This document shows positions 38,056 through 47,180 of a stretch of DNA of 64,000 bases, one piece after another. The first letter of the stretch is position 1, and each line of letters starts with the position of its first letter. Where the stretch lies: the NCBI RefSeq assembly GCF_004786035.1, contig NZ_CP035088.1, positions 2,268,001 to 2,332,000 of the forward strand. Direction: 5' to 3'. The notes below the pieces were generated by a model. The model was not told the origin of the DNA. It was given only the letters and a program-made list of their open reading frames with translations, and did not search any database. The position numbers were made by a program, and so were the translations under genes. This DNA is from Pseudomonas viciae. GTDB taxonomy: Bacteria > Pseudomonadota > Gammaproteobacteria > Pseudomonadales > Pseudomonadaceae.

Positions 38056-38246
38056 CGAGGTTCTTCGGCACGTGTCGAAGCTAAGAAGGGAACGCGGTCC
38101 AAGCCGCGGCTGCCCCCGCAACTGTGAACGGTGCTGTTTCTGCAAGGCCACTGTGCATGCCCTTTTTCACCGGGCGCACGGGAAGGCGCAGTCATTGCCA
38201 GTCGAATGACTGGCCCACCGTCAGCCAGGAGACCTGCCTCGAGACA
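38056..38246 (+). ncRNA. Cobalamin riboswitch upstream of cobW
   Basis: GAGGTTCTTCGGCACG, AAGAAGGGAACGCGGT, GCGGCTGCCCCCGCAACTGT, CACTGTGCAT, ACGGGAAGGCGCAGTC and the box AGCCAGGAGACCTGCC occur in the normal order of the AdoCbl riboswitch. The box ends about 107 bases before the cobW ATG. It should control cobW, cobN and the chelatase gene. Confidence 0.95.
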
Positions 38247-38352
38247 GATTCTCACTACAACCGGGCGGGGTGATCCGGTGGCGAAATCTTCCGCGCATGC
38301 CTTGCCTGCGGTTGTCGTCCCGTTTGCCCGCCACTTTGCCAAGGGGCATCGG

Positions 38353-39417
38353 ATGAAAACACTGGCCAAACTTCCCGTCACCATCGTCACCGGTTTCCTC
38401 GGCTCGGGTAAAACCACCTTGCTGCGGCACATGCTCGACAACGCCCAGGGCCGCCGCATCGCGGTGATCGTCAACGAGTTCGGCGAGCTGGGCATCGACG
38501 GCGAGATCCTCAAGCAGTGCTCCATCGGTTGCACCGAAGAAGAAGCCAACGGCCGCGTCTACGAACTGGCCAACGGTTGCCTGTGCTGCACGGTGCAGGA
38601 AGAGTTCTTCCCGGTGATGCGCGAGCTGGTGGCCCGACGTGGCGACCTCGACCACATCCTCATCGAAACCTCCGGCCTGGCCTTGCCCAAGCCGCTGGTC
38701 CAGGCCTTCCAATGGCCGGAAATCCGCAGCGCATGCACTGTCGATGCGGTGATTACCGTGGTCGACAGCCCAGCCGTGGCCGCCGGCACCTTCGCTGCCT
38801 TCCCTGACCAGGTCGATGCCCAGCGCAAACTCGACCCGAACCTGGACCACGAATCACCGCTGCACGAGCTGTTCGCCGATCAACTGGCCAGCGCCGACCT
38901 GGTGATCCTCAACAAAGCCGACCTGATCAGCCCGGAAGACCTGGCGAAAGTGCGCCTGGAAGTGGCCGAAGAGTTGCCGCCGGCGGTCAAGGTCATCGAA
39001 GCCAGCAGCGGTCGCCTGCCACTGGAGGTGTTGATCGGCCTGGGCGCTGGCTCCGAAGAACACATCGACGGCCGCCACAGTCATCACGATCATCACCATG
39101 ACGGTGATGAAGACGACCACGATCACGACGCTTTCGATTCGATTTCCATCGAGTTGCCCCAGGCCGACGAGAGCCTGCTGCTGGACGCGCTGACGCAATT
39201 GGTGGTCCAGCACGGCGTGCTGCGGGTCAAGGGTTTCGCGGCGATCCCGAACAAGCCGATGCGCCTGCTGATCCAGGGTGTTGGCACGCGTTTCGACAAG
39301 CATTTCGACCGCCAGTGGGGCGCCGATGAAGCGCGGGTTACCCGTCTGGTGCTGATCGGCCAGGCGCTCGATGCCGGGCTGCTTGAAGCGCAGTTGCGCG
39401 CCGCCCTCAGCGCCTAA
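38353..39417 (+). CDS. cobW: CobW, GTPase metallochaperone
   Basis: 354-residue G3E GTPase. The Walker A motif GFLGSGKT lies at residues 14-21, the metal-binding CxCC at Cys76-Cys78-Cys79 in GCLCCT, and the guanine-specificity NKAD at 187-190. A His/Asp-rich insertion at about 237-259 (HIDGRHSHHDHHHD) probably binds cobalt. It is thought to load cobalt for the CobN chelatase. The ATG at 38353 follows GG-rich bases and is preceded by the riboswitch. Confidence 0.95.
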   Translation: MKTLAKLPVTIVTGFLGSGKTTLLRHMLDNAQGRRIAVIVNEFGELGIDGEILKQCSIGCTEEEANGRVYELANGCLCCTVQEEFFPVMRELVARRGDLDHILIETSGLALPKPLVQAFQWPEIRSACTVDAVITVVDSPAVAAGTFAAFPDQVDAQRKLDPNLDHESPLHELFADQLASADLVILNKADLISPEDLAKVRLEVAEELPPAVKVIEASSGRLPLEVLIGLGAGSEEHIDGRHSHHDHHHDGDEDDHDHDAFDSISIELPQADESLLLDALTQLVVQHGVLRVKGFAAIPNKPMRLLIQGVGTRFDKHFDRQWGADEARVTRLVLIGQALDAGLLEAQLRAALSA

Positions 39418-39420
39418 GCC

Positions 39421-42400
39421 ATGCACCTGCTCAGGACCCAGCCCGGCGGCTTTGTGTCGGATGACAACATTGCCGACCTGGGACAAACCCCCGCCGAACT
39501 GGTGATCCTGTGCAGCGGCGACTCCAGCCTGGCGCTGCTGGCCGAAGCCGCAAAGCAGTTGCCAGACGACTATCCGGAATTTCGCCTGGCCAACCCGATG
39601 CAGGTGCAAAACCACGCTTCGGTGGATCTGTACTTCGAAGACGTGCTGCGGCACGCCAAGGTCATCCTGTTGTCGCTGCACGGTGGCATTGGCTATTGGC
39701 GCTACGGCATCGAGCGCCTGATGGAGCTGGCCGGGCGCGGGGTGAAGCTGATCCTGGTGCCGGGGGACGATCGTCCGGACCCGGAGCTCAGCGACTTGAG
39801 CAACGTGCCTTTAGAGGGCCGCGACCGGCTCTGGCAGTTCTTGCGCCAGGGCGGGCTGGGCAATGCCCTGGACTTGTTTCACAACTTGGGCAGCCAATGG
39901 TTCGGCCGCGATTATCCCTGGCGTGAGCCGCAAACTCTGCCGCGCACGGCGATCTACCACCCTCGAAAAACCAGCGCCAGCCTCGGCGATTGGCAAGCCG
40001 ACTGGCAGGCCGATCGACCGGTGGCGGCGGTGCTGTTCTATCGCTCCCACCTGCAAGCGGCGAACACCGCGTTCATCGACGTGTTCTGCCAGCGCCTGCA
40101 AGTGGCGGGGCTCAATCCACTGCCGATTGCCGTGGCCAGCCTCAAGGAGCCCGGTTGCCTGGCATGGGTGGAAGATTGGTTGGATGAGGTCGAAGCCGGG
40201 GTGATCCTCAATACCACCGGTTTCGCCCAATCCAGCCCCGAAGCGCCGCATCTGCGACCGTTTCGTCGCAACATCCCGGTGATCCAGGCGATCTGCGCCC
40301 AGGACAACGAACCCGGCTGGCGCGCCAGCGAGCAGGGCCTGGGCCCGCGGGACCTGGCGATGCACATTGCCTTGCCGGAACTGGACGGGCGGATCATCAG
40401 CCGGCCCATCAGTTTCAAGGACCTGGCCTGGCGCAGCGAGCGCAGCCAGAGCGATGTGGTCTGTTACCGGGCCGTGCCCGAACGCATGGATTTTGTCGCC
40501 GAACTGGCCCGGCGCTGGACCACCCTGGCGCGCCTGCCCAACGCCGAAAAGCGCGTGGCGCTGATCCTCGCCAACTACCCGACCCGGGACGGGCGAATCG
40601 GCAATGGGGTCGGCCTGGACACCCCGGCGGCGGCGCTGAATATCCTGCGGGCCATGCAGGCCGAGGGTTATCCGCTGCCGGCCGAACTGCCTGAGAGCGG
40701 TACTGCGCTGATTCAGCAATTGCTCGGCGGGGTCAGCAACGACCTGGACAGCCTCGACGTGCGACCCTGTCACCAAAGCCTGGCCCTCGACGCTTACCAG
40801 GCCATGTTCGACGCATTGCCCGAGGCCAATCGCCAGGCAGTGCTGCAGCGTTGGGGCTCGCCCGAGAAAGACCCAATGTTCCGCGAAGGGCGCCTGATGG
40901 TCGCCGGCCTGCGCCTGGGCCTGACCTTCGTCGGTATCCAGCCGGCCCGTGGTTATCAAGTCGATCCGAGTGGGGTCTACCACGACCCGGACCTGGTGCC
41001 GCCCCACGGCTATCTGGCGTTTTATTTCTGGTTGCGCCACACCTACGGCGTCCACGGGGTGATCCACGTCGGCAAGCACGGCAACCTCGAATGGCTGCCG
41101 GGCAAGGGCGTCGGGCTCTCGGAGAATTGCTGGCCCGATGCGCTGCTGGGGCCGCTGCCGAATATCTATCCGTTCATCGTCAACGACCCTGGGGAGGGCG
41201 CCCAGGCCAAGCGTCGGACCCAGGCGGTGATCATCGACCACTTGATGCCACCGCTGACCCGGGCCGAAACCTACGGACCGCTGCGTAACCTAGAGTTGTT
41301 GGCCGACGAATATTACGAGGCGCAATTGCTCGACCCGCGCCGCGCCCGGGAACTGCAGCGGGACATTCTCAACCTGGTGCGCGAGACGCACATCGACCGC
41401 GAGTTGCAACTGGACGACGACGCTGACGCTGCAACTTGGCTGCCGCGGCTGGACACCTATCTGTGTGATTTGAAGGAGTCGCAGATTCGCGATGGCCTGC
41501 ACATTTTTGGCGAGTCGCCCAGCGGACGGCTGCGTATCGACACCTTGCTGGCGTTGCTGCGCATTCCCCGTGGCGATGGCAAGGGCGCGCAGTCGAGCCT
41601 GCTGCGGGCGCTGGCCAAGGCGTTCGGGCTGGGTTTCGATCCGCTGGATTGTGCCTTGGCCGAGCCTTGGACTGGCGACTGTCCCGAGGCGTTGCGCCGG
41701 ACCAGCGCCGAACCTTGGCGAACCGCTGGCGATACCCGCGAGCGCCTGGAGTTGTTTGCTGCGCAGTTGATCGAGCAAGCGCTAAACGGTGAAGTGCCGC
41801 AACTCGACGCACCGGGCTGGGAGGTGGTGAGCAGCATCATCGCGAGCCTGCGCGGCGTCGTGGCCCCGCGCCTGGACGCCTGCGGCCCGGCGGAAATGCG
41901 CGGCTTGCTCGATGCCTTGAGCGGGCGCTTCGTGCCGGCCGGCCCCAGCGGCGCGCCGAGTCGAGGACGCCTGGATGTGTTGCCCACCGGGCGCAATTTC
42001 TTCTCGGTGGATGTGCGCAACCTGCCGACCACCACGGCGTGGCGCATCGGTTTCCAGTCGGCGAACCTGATTCTTGAACGGCATTTGCAGGACCACGGCG
42101 ATCACCTGCGTCAGCTCGGCCTGTCGGTGTGGGGCACCGCGACCATGCGCACCGGTGGCGACGACATCGCCCAGGCCATGGCGCTGATGGGTGTGCGCCC
42201 GGTGTGGGCCACGGGCAGCCAGCGGGTCGATGATTTCGAGATTCTGCCCTTGAGCCTGCTGGACCGGCCTCGGGTCGATGTCACGCTGCGGGTCTCCGGG
42301 TTCTTCCGTGACGCCTTCGCCAACCTGATCCGCCTGTTCGATGCGGCGGTGCAGGCGGTTGCTGCCCTTGATGAGCCGGACGACATGAACCCCTTGGCGG

Positions 42401-43182
42401 CCAAGGTGCTTAGCGAGCGCGAAGCCTTGCTGGCGTCGGGCCTTGAGCCGGAGGTTGCGGCCCGACAGGCCGGCTGGCGGATCTTCGGCGCCAAACCCGG
42501 TGCCTATGGCGCCGGCGTGCAGGGCGCGATTGATGGTCGCTTGTGGCAGAGCCGCGAGGATTTGGCCGAGGTGTACCTGAACTGGGGCGGCTACGCTTAC
42601 GGCGCCAGCGATGAAGGCAGCGCCGCCCGCGATCAGTTCTCCCGGCGCTTGAGCCAGGTGCAAGCGGTGTTGCAGAACCAGGACAACCGCGAGCACGACC
42701 TGCTCGATTCCAACGATTACTACCAGTTTCAGGGCGGTATGCTGGCGGCGGTAGAGACCCTCAGCGGTGCGGCAGCGGCCAGTTACCATGGCGATCACAG
42801 CCAGCCGGATCTGCCGAAGATCCGCACCTTGAAAGAAGAGCTCAACCGCGTCATCCGTTCCCGCGCGGCGAATCCGAAGTGGATCGACGGGGTCAAGCGT
42901 CACGGCTATAAAGGCGCGTTCGAACTGGCGGCGACAGTGGACAACCTGTTCGCGTTCGACGCCACCACCCGGTTGATCGACGATCACCAATACGCTTTGC
43001 TGGCTGATGCGTACCTGCTCGACCCGGACACCCGGGATTTCGTCCGCCAGCACAACCCCGACGCCCTGCGGGACATGACCGAGCGCATGCTCGAAGCGCA
43101 GCAGCGCGGAATGTGGCAGGAGCCGGGCGAGTATCGCCAGGCCCTGGAGAATTTGTTGTTGGACATAGAAGAAGACAGCTGA
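39421..43182 (+). CDS. cobN: Cobaltochelatase large subunit CobN
   Basis: 1253-residue subunit that binds hydrogenobyrinate a,c-diamide and inserts Co2+ with ATP-driven help from the small and medium subunits. The CobN/BchH family is plain: VHGVIHVGKHGNLEWLPGKG, LPNIYPFIVNDPGEGAQAKRR and VDVTLRVSGFFRDAFANLIRLFD. It starts four bases after cobW. The two partner subunits are encoded by the next locus, through frameshifting. Confidence 0.97.
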   Translation: MHLLRTQPGGFVSDDNIADLGQTPAELVILCSGDSSLALLAEAAKQLPDDYPEFRLANPMQVQNHASVDLYFEDVLRHAKVILLSLHGGIGYWRYGIERLMELAGRGVKLILVPGDDRPDPELSDLSNVPLEGRDRLWQFLRQGGLGNALDLFHNLGSQWFGRDYPWREPQTLPRTAIYHPRKTSASLGDWQADWQADRPVAAVLFYRSHLQAANTAFIDVFCQRLQVAGLNPLPIAVASLKEPGCLAWVEDWLDEVEAGVILNTTGFAQSSPEAPHLRPFRRNIPVIQAICAQDNEPGWRASEQGLGPRDLAMHIALPELDGRIISRPISFKDLAWRSERSQSDVVCYRAVPERMDFVAELARRWTTLARLPNAEKRVALILANYPTRDGRIGNGVGLDTPAAALNILRAMQAEGYPLPAELPESGTALIQQLLGGVSNDLDSLDVRPCHQSLALDAYQAMFDALPEANRQAVLQRWGSPEKDPMFREGRLMVAGLRLGLTFVGIQPARGYQVDPSGVYHDPDLVPPHGYLAFYFWLRHTYGVHGVIHVGKHGNLEWLPGKGVGLSENCWPDALLGPLPNIYPFIVNDPGEGAQAKRRTQAVIIDHLMPPLTRAETYGPLRNLELLADEYYEAQLLDPRRARELQRDILNLVRETHIDRELQLDDDADAATWLPRLDTYLCDLKESQIRDGLHIFGESPSGRLRIDTLLALLRIPRGDGKGAQSSLLRALAKAFGLGFDPLDCALAEPWTGDCPEALRRTSAEPWRTAGDTRERLELFAAQLIEQALNGEVPQLDAPGWEVVSSIIASLRGVVAPRLDACGPAEMRGLLDALSGRFVPAGPSGAPSRGRLDVLPTGRNFFSVDVRNLPTTTAWRIGFQSANLILERHLQDHGDHLRQLGLSVWGTATMRTGGDDIAQAMALMGVRPVWATGSQRVDDFEILPLSLLDRPRVDVTLRVSGFFRDAFANLIRLFDAAVQAVAALDEPDDMNPLAAKVLSEREALLASGLEPEVAARQAGWRIFGAKPGAYGAGVQGAIDGRLWQSREDLAEVYLNWGGYAYGASDEGSAARDQFSRRLSQVQAVLQNQDNREHDLLDSNDYYQFQGGMLAAVETLSGAAAASYHGDHSQPDLPKIRTLKEELNRVIRSRAANPKWIDGVKRHGYKGAFELAATVDNLFAFDATTRLIDDHQYALLADAYLLDPDTRDFVRQHNPDALRDMTERMLEAQQRGMWQEPGEYRQALENLLLDIEEDS

Positions 43183-43205
43183 CATGAGGATGACAGACGC
43201 GCAGT

Positions 43206-43327
43206 TGTGGCGAGAGAGCTTGCTCCCGCTCGGCTGCGCAGCAGTCGTCATTCTGAAACAACACTGGGACCTCAGATTCTGGGGGCCGCTTCGCGCCCCA
43301 GCGGGAGCAAGCTCCCTCGCCACAGGG
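43206..43327. repeat. REPIN (paired inverted REP elements)
   Basis: TGTGGCGAGAGAGCTTGCTCCCGC and CAGCGGGAGCAAGCTCCCTCGCCACA flank about 75 bases, between cobN and the chelatase AAA gene. Confidence 0.85.
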
Positions 43328-43355
43328 AACCTCGCACATTTCATGAGACATCAAC

Positions 43356-44357
43356 ATGACCGACACCCCCCATTTCCCGCTCTCCGCCGTGGTCGGCGCC
43401 GATGACTTGAAACTCGCCCTGTGCCTGGCCGCCATCGATCCGAAAATCGGCGGCGTGCTGATCGAAGGTCCGCGGGGCATGGCCAAGTCCACGTTGGCCC
43501 GGGGCCTGGCGGATCTGCTGGCCAGTGGTCAGTTCGTCACCTTGCCCCTCGGTGCCACCGAAGAGCGGCTGGTGGGGACTCTCGATCTGGACGCAGCTTT
43601 GGGAGAAGGGCGTGCGCAGTTCTCCCCGGGCGTGCTGGCCAAGGCCGACGGCGGCGTGTTGTACGTCGATGAAGTGAACCTGCTGCCCGATCATCTGGTG
43701 GACCTGCTGCTCGATGTGGCCGCCAGCGGCACCAACCTGATCGAGCGCGACGGCATTTCCCACCGGCACCCGGCGCGTTTTGTGTTGATCGGCACCATGA
43801 ACCCGGAAGAAGGCGAACTGCGTCCGCAGTTGCTTGACCGTTTCGGCCTGAACGTGGCCCTCGACGGTCACACCGCCCCCGCCGAGCGCGGGCAGATCAT
43901 TCGACGCCGGTTGGATTTCGACAATGACCCGGTGCGGTTCTGCGCAGAGTGGGAGATGGCCCAGCAGCAACTGCGCGAACGTTGCCAGGAGGCGCGCAAC
44001 CGCTTGGCCGCGATTGCCCTGGATGATGCGGCACTGGCGCAGATTACCGAACGCTGTTTTGCCGCCGGGGTCGATGGCTTGCGCGCCGATCTGGTCTGGC
44101 TAAGGGCAGCCCGGGCCCATGCCGCCTGGCGTGGGGCGCAGGCTATCGCCGCTGAAGACATCGATGCAGTCGCCGAGTTTGCCTTGCGTCACCGTCGACG
44201 TGGGCATTCGGCACCGACACCGTCCCAGGCGCCGCAAACACCTGCAAATGCAACGGCTCAGCCCAACGAAGGCCAGGGCCAGTGGGGTGATTTGCCGGCC
44301 CAGGCATTGCCCACGGGGGCCCGGCGTGAAGTGCCGAGCTGGCCAAAAAAGCCCTAG
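43356..44357 (+). CDS. chlI: Chelatase AAA+ small subunit (ChlI/BchI-like), zero-frame product
   Basis: 333-residue AAA+ ATPase. Walker A EGPRGMAKST lies at about residues 37-46 and Walker B VLYVDEVNLL at 101-110. GTMNPEEGELRPQLLDRFGL contains sensor 1 and the Arg finger. This product corresponds to the chelatase small subunit working with CobN. It ends at TAG (44355-44357), directly after an A AAA AAG heptamer. The C-terminus is low-complexity (PTPSQAPQTPANATAQPNEGQ), like the linker that joins AAA and VWA parts in ChlD. The same start also gives a longer product by frameshift. Confidence 0.93.
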   Translation: MTDTPHFPLSAVVGADDLKLALCLAAIDPKIGGVLIEGPRGMAKSTLARGLADLLASGQFVTLPLGATEERLVGTLDLDAALGEGRAQFSPGVLAKADGGVLYVDEVNLLPDHLVDLLLDVAASGTNLIERDGISHRHPARFVLIGTMNPEEGELRPQLLDRFGLNVALDGHTAPAERGQIIRRRLDFDNDPVRFCAEWEMAQQQLRERCQEARNRLAAIALDDAALAQITERCFAAGVDGLRADLVWLRAARAHAAWRGAQAIAAEDIDAVAEFALRHRRRGHSAPTPSQAPQTPANATAQPNEGQGQWGDLPAQALPTGARREVPSWPKKP

Positions 44358-44392
44358 GCATTCGCCCCCGTTCACCGGCGGGGGCGAATGCC
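44345..44392 (+). promoter_or_regulatory. -1 ribosomal frameshift signal joining the AAA and VWA frames
   Basis: The slippery heptamer A AAA AAG occupies 44345-44351, set in the zero frame as CCA AAA AAG CCC TAG. After a 5-base spacer comes a perfect 14-bp stem, GGCATTCGCCCCCG (44357-44370) with CGGGGGCGAATGCC (44379-44392), around an 8-base loop. The heptamer is the one used by E. coli dnaX. Slipping back one base enters the VWA frame and avoids the stop. No strong upstream Shine-Dalgarno stimulator is seen. Confidence 0.88.
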
Positions 44393-45013
44393 AGACCCCG
44401 TGCCGGACGACTCGACCAAGGCCGTCAGGGCCGGAGCAAAGCGGCGGTCAGCGGTGTGGTGAACTGGCCGGGCACGTTACTCAATGGCCGTCCGCGCCTG
44501 CATGAAGACCTGCGTTTTCACGGTCGCCACCGCTCGTCCCATGAGCTGTGGCTGGTCATCGTCGATGCCTCGGCCTCGACCCGTCGGCATCGAGCCCTCT
44601 GCGATGGCAAAGGCCTGCTGGCGCAATTGTTCGATGACGCCTACCGACAACGCGCTCGGGTGGCACTGCTGACGGCCAGCGGCACGGTGCCGAACTGGCA
44701 GGTGCAGGGGCTCAAGGCCTCGGCCGGCCTGCGGGACTGGCTCGATGGGCTGGGCGCCGGTGGTGGTACGCCGTTGCTGGCGGCGCTGAGCGAGGCCGGA
44801 CGCTGGCTGTCGGCCCGGCGCAAGCGTTTCCCAGCGGAGCAGCAGCGGGTGTTGCTGATGACCGATGGACGAGTGAAAGAAGGGCTGGCACTGCCCTCCA
44901 TGGATTGCCCGTGCCTGTTGATCGACATCGAGCGCGGCCCGATTCGCCTGGGCCGGGCCCGGCAGTTGGCGGGGCAGTTGGGGGCTGAGTATCGGCATAT
45001 TGATGAGGTGTGA
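44351..45013 (+). CDS. chlD: VWA domain of the chelatase medium subunit (ChlD-like), made by -1 frameshift
   Basis: A reading frame of 220 codons from the frameshift point, with a VWA fold. The MIDAS metal site DASAS is in LVIVDASASTRRHR, followed by GGGTPLLAALSEAGRWL and VLLMTDGRVKEG. The frame has no ATG near its start; the first usable codons are GTGs at 44456 and 44459, without a ribosome site. Joined at the heptamer, the product is 552 residues (332 + 220), with a Pro/Arg-rich linker, the layout of ChlD. An independently started VWA protein is possible but less likely. Confidence 0.88.
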   Translation, partial: ALGIRPRSPAGANARPRAGRLDQGRQGRSKAAVSGVVNWPGTLLNGRPRLHEDLRFHGRHRSSHELWLVIVDASASTRRHRALCDGKGLLAQLFDDAYRQRARVALLTASGTVPNWQVQGLKASAGLRDWLDGLGAGGGTPLLAALSEAGRWLSARRKRFPAEQQRVLLMTDGRVKEGLALPSMDCPCLLIDIERGPIRLGRARQLAGQLGAEYRHIDEV

Positions 45014-45042
45014 TGGGCTTGAGTGTGAGGTGCCTGGTCGGA

Positions 45043-45142
45043 CGCCTTCGCGAGCAAGCCCGCTCCCACACGGGTTCTGCGGTGTTCAAGCATTATCTGT
45101 TCACAACGATCAGATGTGGGAGCGGGCTTGCTCGCGAAGGCA
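45043..45142. repeat. REPIN (paired inverted REP elements)
   Basis: GCCTTCGCGAGCAAGCCCGCTCCCACA and its complement flank about 45 bases, between the chelatase and phospholipase-like genes. Confidence 0.85.
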
Positions 45143-45218
45143 TCCCATCGGTCCCGGACTTGTCCCCTTAACCCGGATCACTGCTCTATGCTCAGGCAGT
45201 CCATCACAGGAGTGAACC

Positions 45219-46865
45219 ATGCGCGTACTCGCCACCAACCCCCAGGACGATTTTCGGGTCAAGGCCTATGCCGGCACCAACGGCGTGCTGCTCGCCATGG
45301 ACCTGGCCGAATCCCGGCGCAAGGGCTTGCTGGGTTTTGCCATCGAGAAGCAGCAGGGCGATAGACCCTGGCTGTTCCTGTTCAACAGCCTGACCTTCCC
45401 CGACAAGGCCCACACATTCCCCCAGTTCCACGCCACGCCTAGCGACAAGGCACCGTTGCAAAAATTTCGCTGGGCCGACTACGCCGTCAACCCTGGCGTG
45501 ACAATGCACTACCGCGTGCACCTGGCCTACGGCAGCCCCGATGCGCCGCAGTTGGGGGAGGCCCTGGAAATCACGATCACCAGCGACGACGGGCAGCCGG
45601 CCAATCAACGGGTGATCTTCAATCGTGCCGTGGCCGCCAGTCAGGCGTTCCAGCGCAAGTTTCCCGAAGTGGACGCGTTGATCAGTGCCAACAAAAAACT
45701 TTCCATCGATGACTGGCCCGACGCCCCGCGCCGCTGGCTGGAAAATGGCTTATTGGGACGTTTGACCGGTTTCATCGACCGGGCCCTGGATGCCAACTGG
45801 GCCTTGGATGTCGCCATCTACGAATACGAACTGCCGGTGATCGTCGACGCGGTCAACGCCGCTCATGCTCGCGGGGCACGGGTCCGAGTGCTTTACCACG
45901 CCGAACCAGGCGATGACACCACGCAACGCAACGAAGCCAACCTCGAAAAACTGCCAGCGGCCAACAAGCGTGGGCGGGTCACTCACAACATTTTTCATGA
46001 CAAGTTCATCGTGCTGAGCAAGGTCGGTGGCGGCGGTGCGCTACAACCCGAAGCGGTGCTGTGCGGCAGCACCAACTTCACCGCCAACGGCGTCTACCGC
46101 CAGGCCAACGTTGTCCACGTGCTGGATGATCCACGGGTCAGCGACAGTTACCGCCAGGTGTTTGAACAGATCTGGGCCGAACCCCAGGACGTCGATGCCA
46201 CTCGTCAGTGGCTGACCCGGAACAACCCAATGGCTCCGGACGAGCCATTGTTCGCCGGGTTTTCGCCGCGTACGGGAGGAGGCGACCTGGACCGCTTCGT
46301 CGAGATCATCAATGGCGCGCGAAAGGACCTGCTATTCGTCACGGCATTCGTCTTGCCTGACCGAATTCTCGATGCCTTGCTCGGTCAACCCAATGATGAA
46401 GTGCTGCGCTATGGCCTGCAAAACACCACCAGCCGCATCACCGGCTTCCATGCCGACCGCACCGCCGAATTCGCCGCCACCGCACTGCTCAACACCGGCC
46501 TGGAAGGCTGGCTCAGGGAAAACATGAAAGGCCAGAAGGGCAACCTGCTGGTGCACACCAAAGCCATCGTCACCGACTTCACCAGCGACACGCCGACGAT
46601 CATCAGCGGTAGCCACAACCTGAGTGCCGCGGCCAGCAGTGGCAACGACGAGAACTACCTGATCATCCAGGACAACACCGACCTGGCCGACCGCTACGGC
46701 CTGGAACTGTTGCGTTTCTATGAACACTATCGCTTCCGCTATTTCGCGAAAAAACTCGCGCTCAAGCAGGTCAAACCCCTGGCGGTGGACGACAGTTGGA
46801 GCGATGACTATTACCGCGAGGGGGATTTGCGGATGCTGTCCAGGGTGAGGTTTTGCGGGCGCTGA
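45219..46865 (+). CDS. Phospholipase-D-like protein with two HxK motifs
   Basis: 548 residues without signal peptide or membrane helix. Two PLD active-site motifs occur: HDKFIVLSK followed by LCGSTNFTANG at about residues 257-290, and HTKAIVTDF followed by ISGSHNLSAAA at about 446-470. Together they would form one active site. The N-terminal ~150 residues show no family known to me. PLD enzymes cut phosphodiesters in lipids or DNA; the substrate is unknown here. The neighbouring toxin-antitoxin pair makes a nuclease or defence role possible but unproven. Confidence 0.85.
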   Translation: MRVLATNPQDDFRVKAYAGTNGVLLAMDLAESRRKGLLGFAIEKQQGDRPWLFLFNSLTFPDKAHTFPQFHATPSDKAPLQKFRWADYAVNPGVTMHYRVHLAYGSPDAPQLGEALEITITSDDGQPANQRVIFNRAVAASQAFQRKFPEVDALISANKKLSIDDWPDAPRRWLENGLLGRLTGFIDRALDANWALDVAIYEYELPVIVDAVNAAHARGARVRVLYHAEPGDDTTQRNEANLEKLPAANKRGRVTHNIFHDKFIVLSKVGGGGALQPEAVLCGSTNFTANGVYRQANVVHVLDDPRVSDSYRQVFEQIWAEPQDVDATRQWLTRNNPMAPDEPLFAGFSPRTGGGDLDRFVEIINGARKDLLFVTAFVLPDRILDALLGQPNDEVLRYGLQNTTSRITGFHADRTAEFAATALLNTGLEGWLRENMKGQKGNLLVHTKAIVTDFTSDTPTIISGSHNLSAAASSGNDENYLIIQDNTDLADRYGLELLRFYEHYRFRYFAKKLALKQVKPLAVDDSWSDDYYREGDLRMLSRVRFCGR

Positions 46866-46885
46866 GCGGTGGCAAGAGATGTTTT

Positions 46886-46917
46886 AGAGTGCTACTTTTA
46901 GCTCCATTAAGAGTGCT
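46886..46917 (+). repeat. Direct repeats upstream of the toxin-antitoxin pair
   Basis: AGAGTGCT occurs at 46886-46893 and 46910-46917, 24 bases apart, in the promoter of the toxin-antitoxin operon. It is a candidate antitoxin binding site. AAGGAC follows as the ribosome site. Confidence 0.45.
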
Positions 46918-46931
46918 TAAGGACTTATCTC

Positions 46932-47180
46932 ATGACACATATCGTGCTTTCTCAAGTGGTAGCCAGCATTTCCGAACTCAAGAAAAATCCAATGGGCACC
47001 GTTGCTGCTGGTGGAGGATTATCTGTAGCGATCCTCAACCGGAACGAGCCGGCTTTCTATTGTGTTCCTGCCAAGGAATACGAAGCCATGATGGACCGGC
47101 TTGAGGACATGGAGTTGGTTGCTCTTTGTCGCGAGCGAGAGAATGATTCAACGATCAAGGTTTCTCTCGATGACTTATGA
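46932..47180 (+). CDS. Phd/YefM-type antitoxin
   Basis: 82 residues of the prevent-host-death/StbD fold. SQVVASISELKKNPMGTV is the DNA-binding N-terminal part, then AILNRNEPAFYCVPAKEYEAMMDRLEDM is the family core, and the acidic C-terminus would bind toxin. It normally represses its own operon and neutralises the toxin. It overlaps the toxin gene by 11 bases. Confidence 0.9.
   Translation: MTHIVLSQVVASISELKKNPMGTVAAGGGLSVAILNRNEPAFYCVPAKEYEAMMDRLEDMELVALCRERENDSTIKVSLDDL

Noticed and set aside
44357..44392. Stem after the AAA gene read as a rho-independent terminator
   Set aside because: No T tract follows it, and it lies inside the open VWA frame at frameshift-signal spacing.
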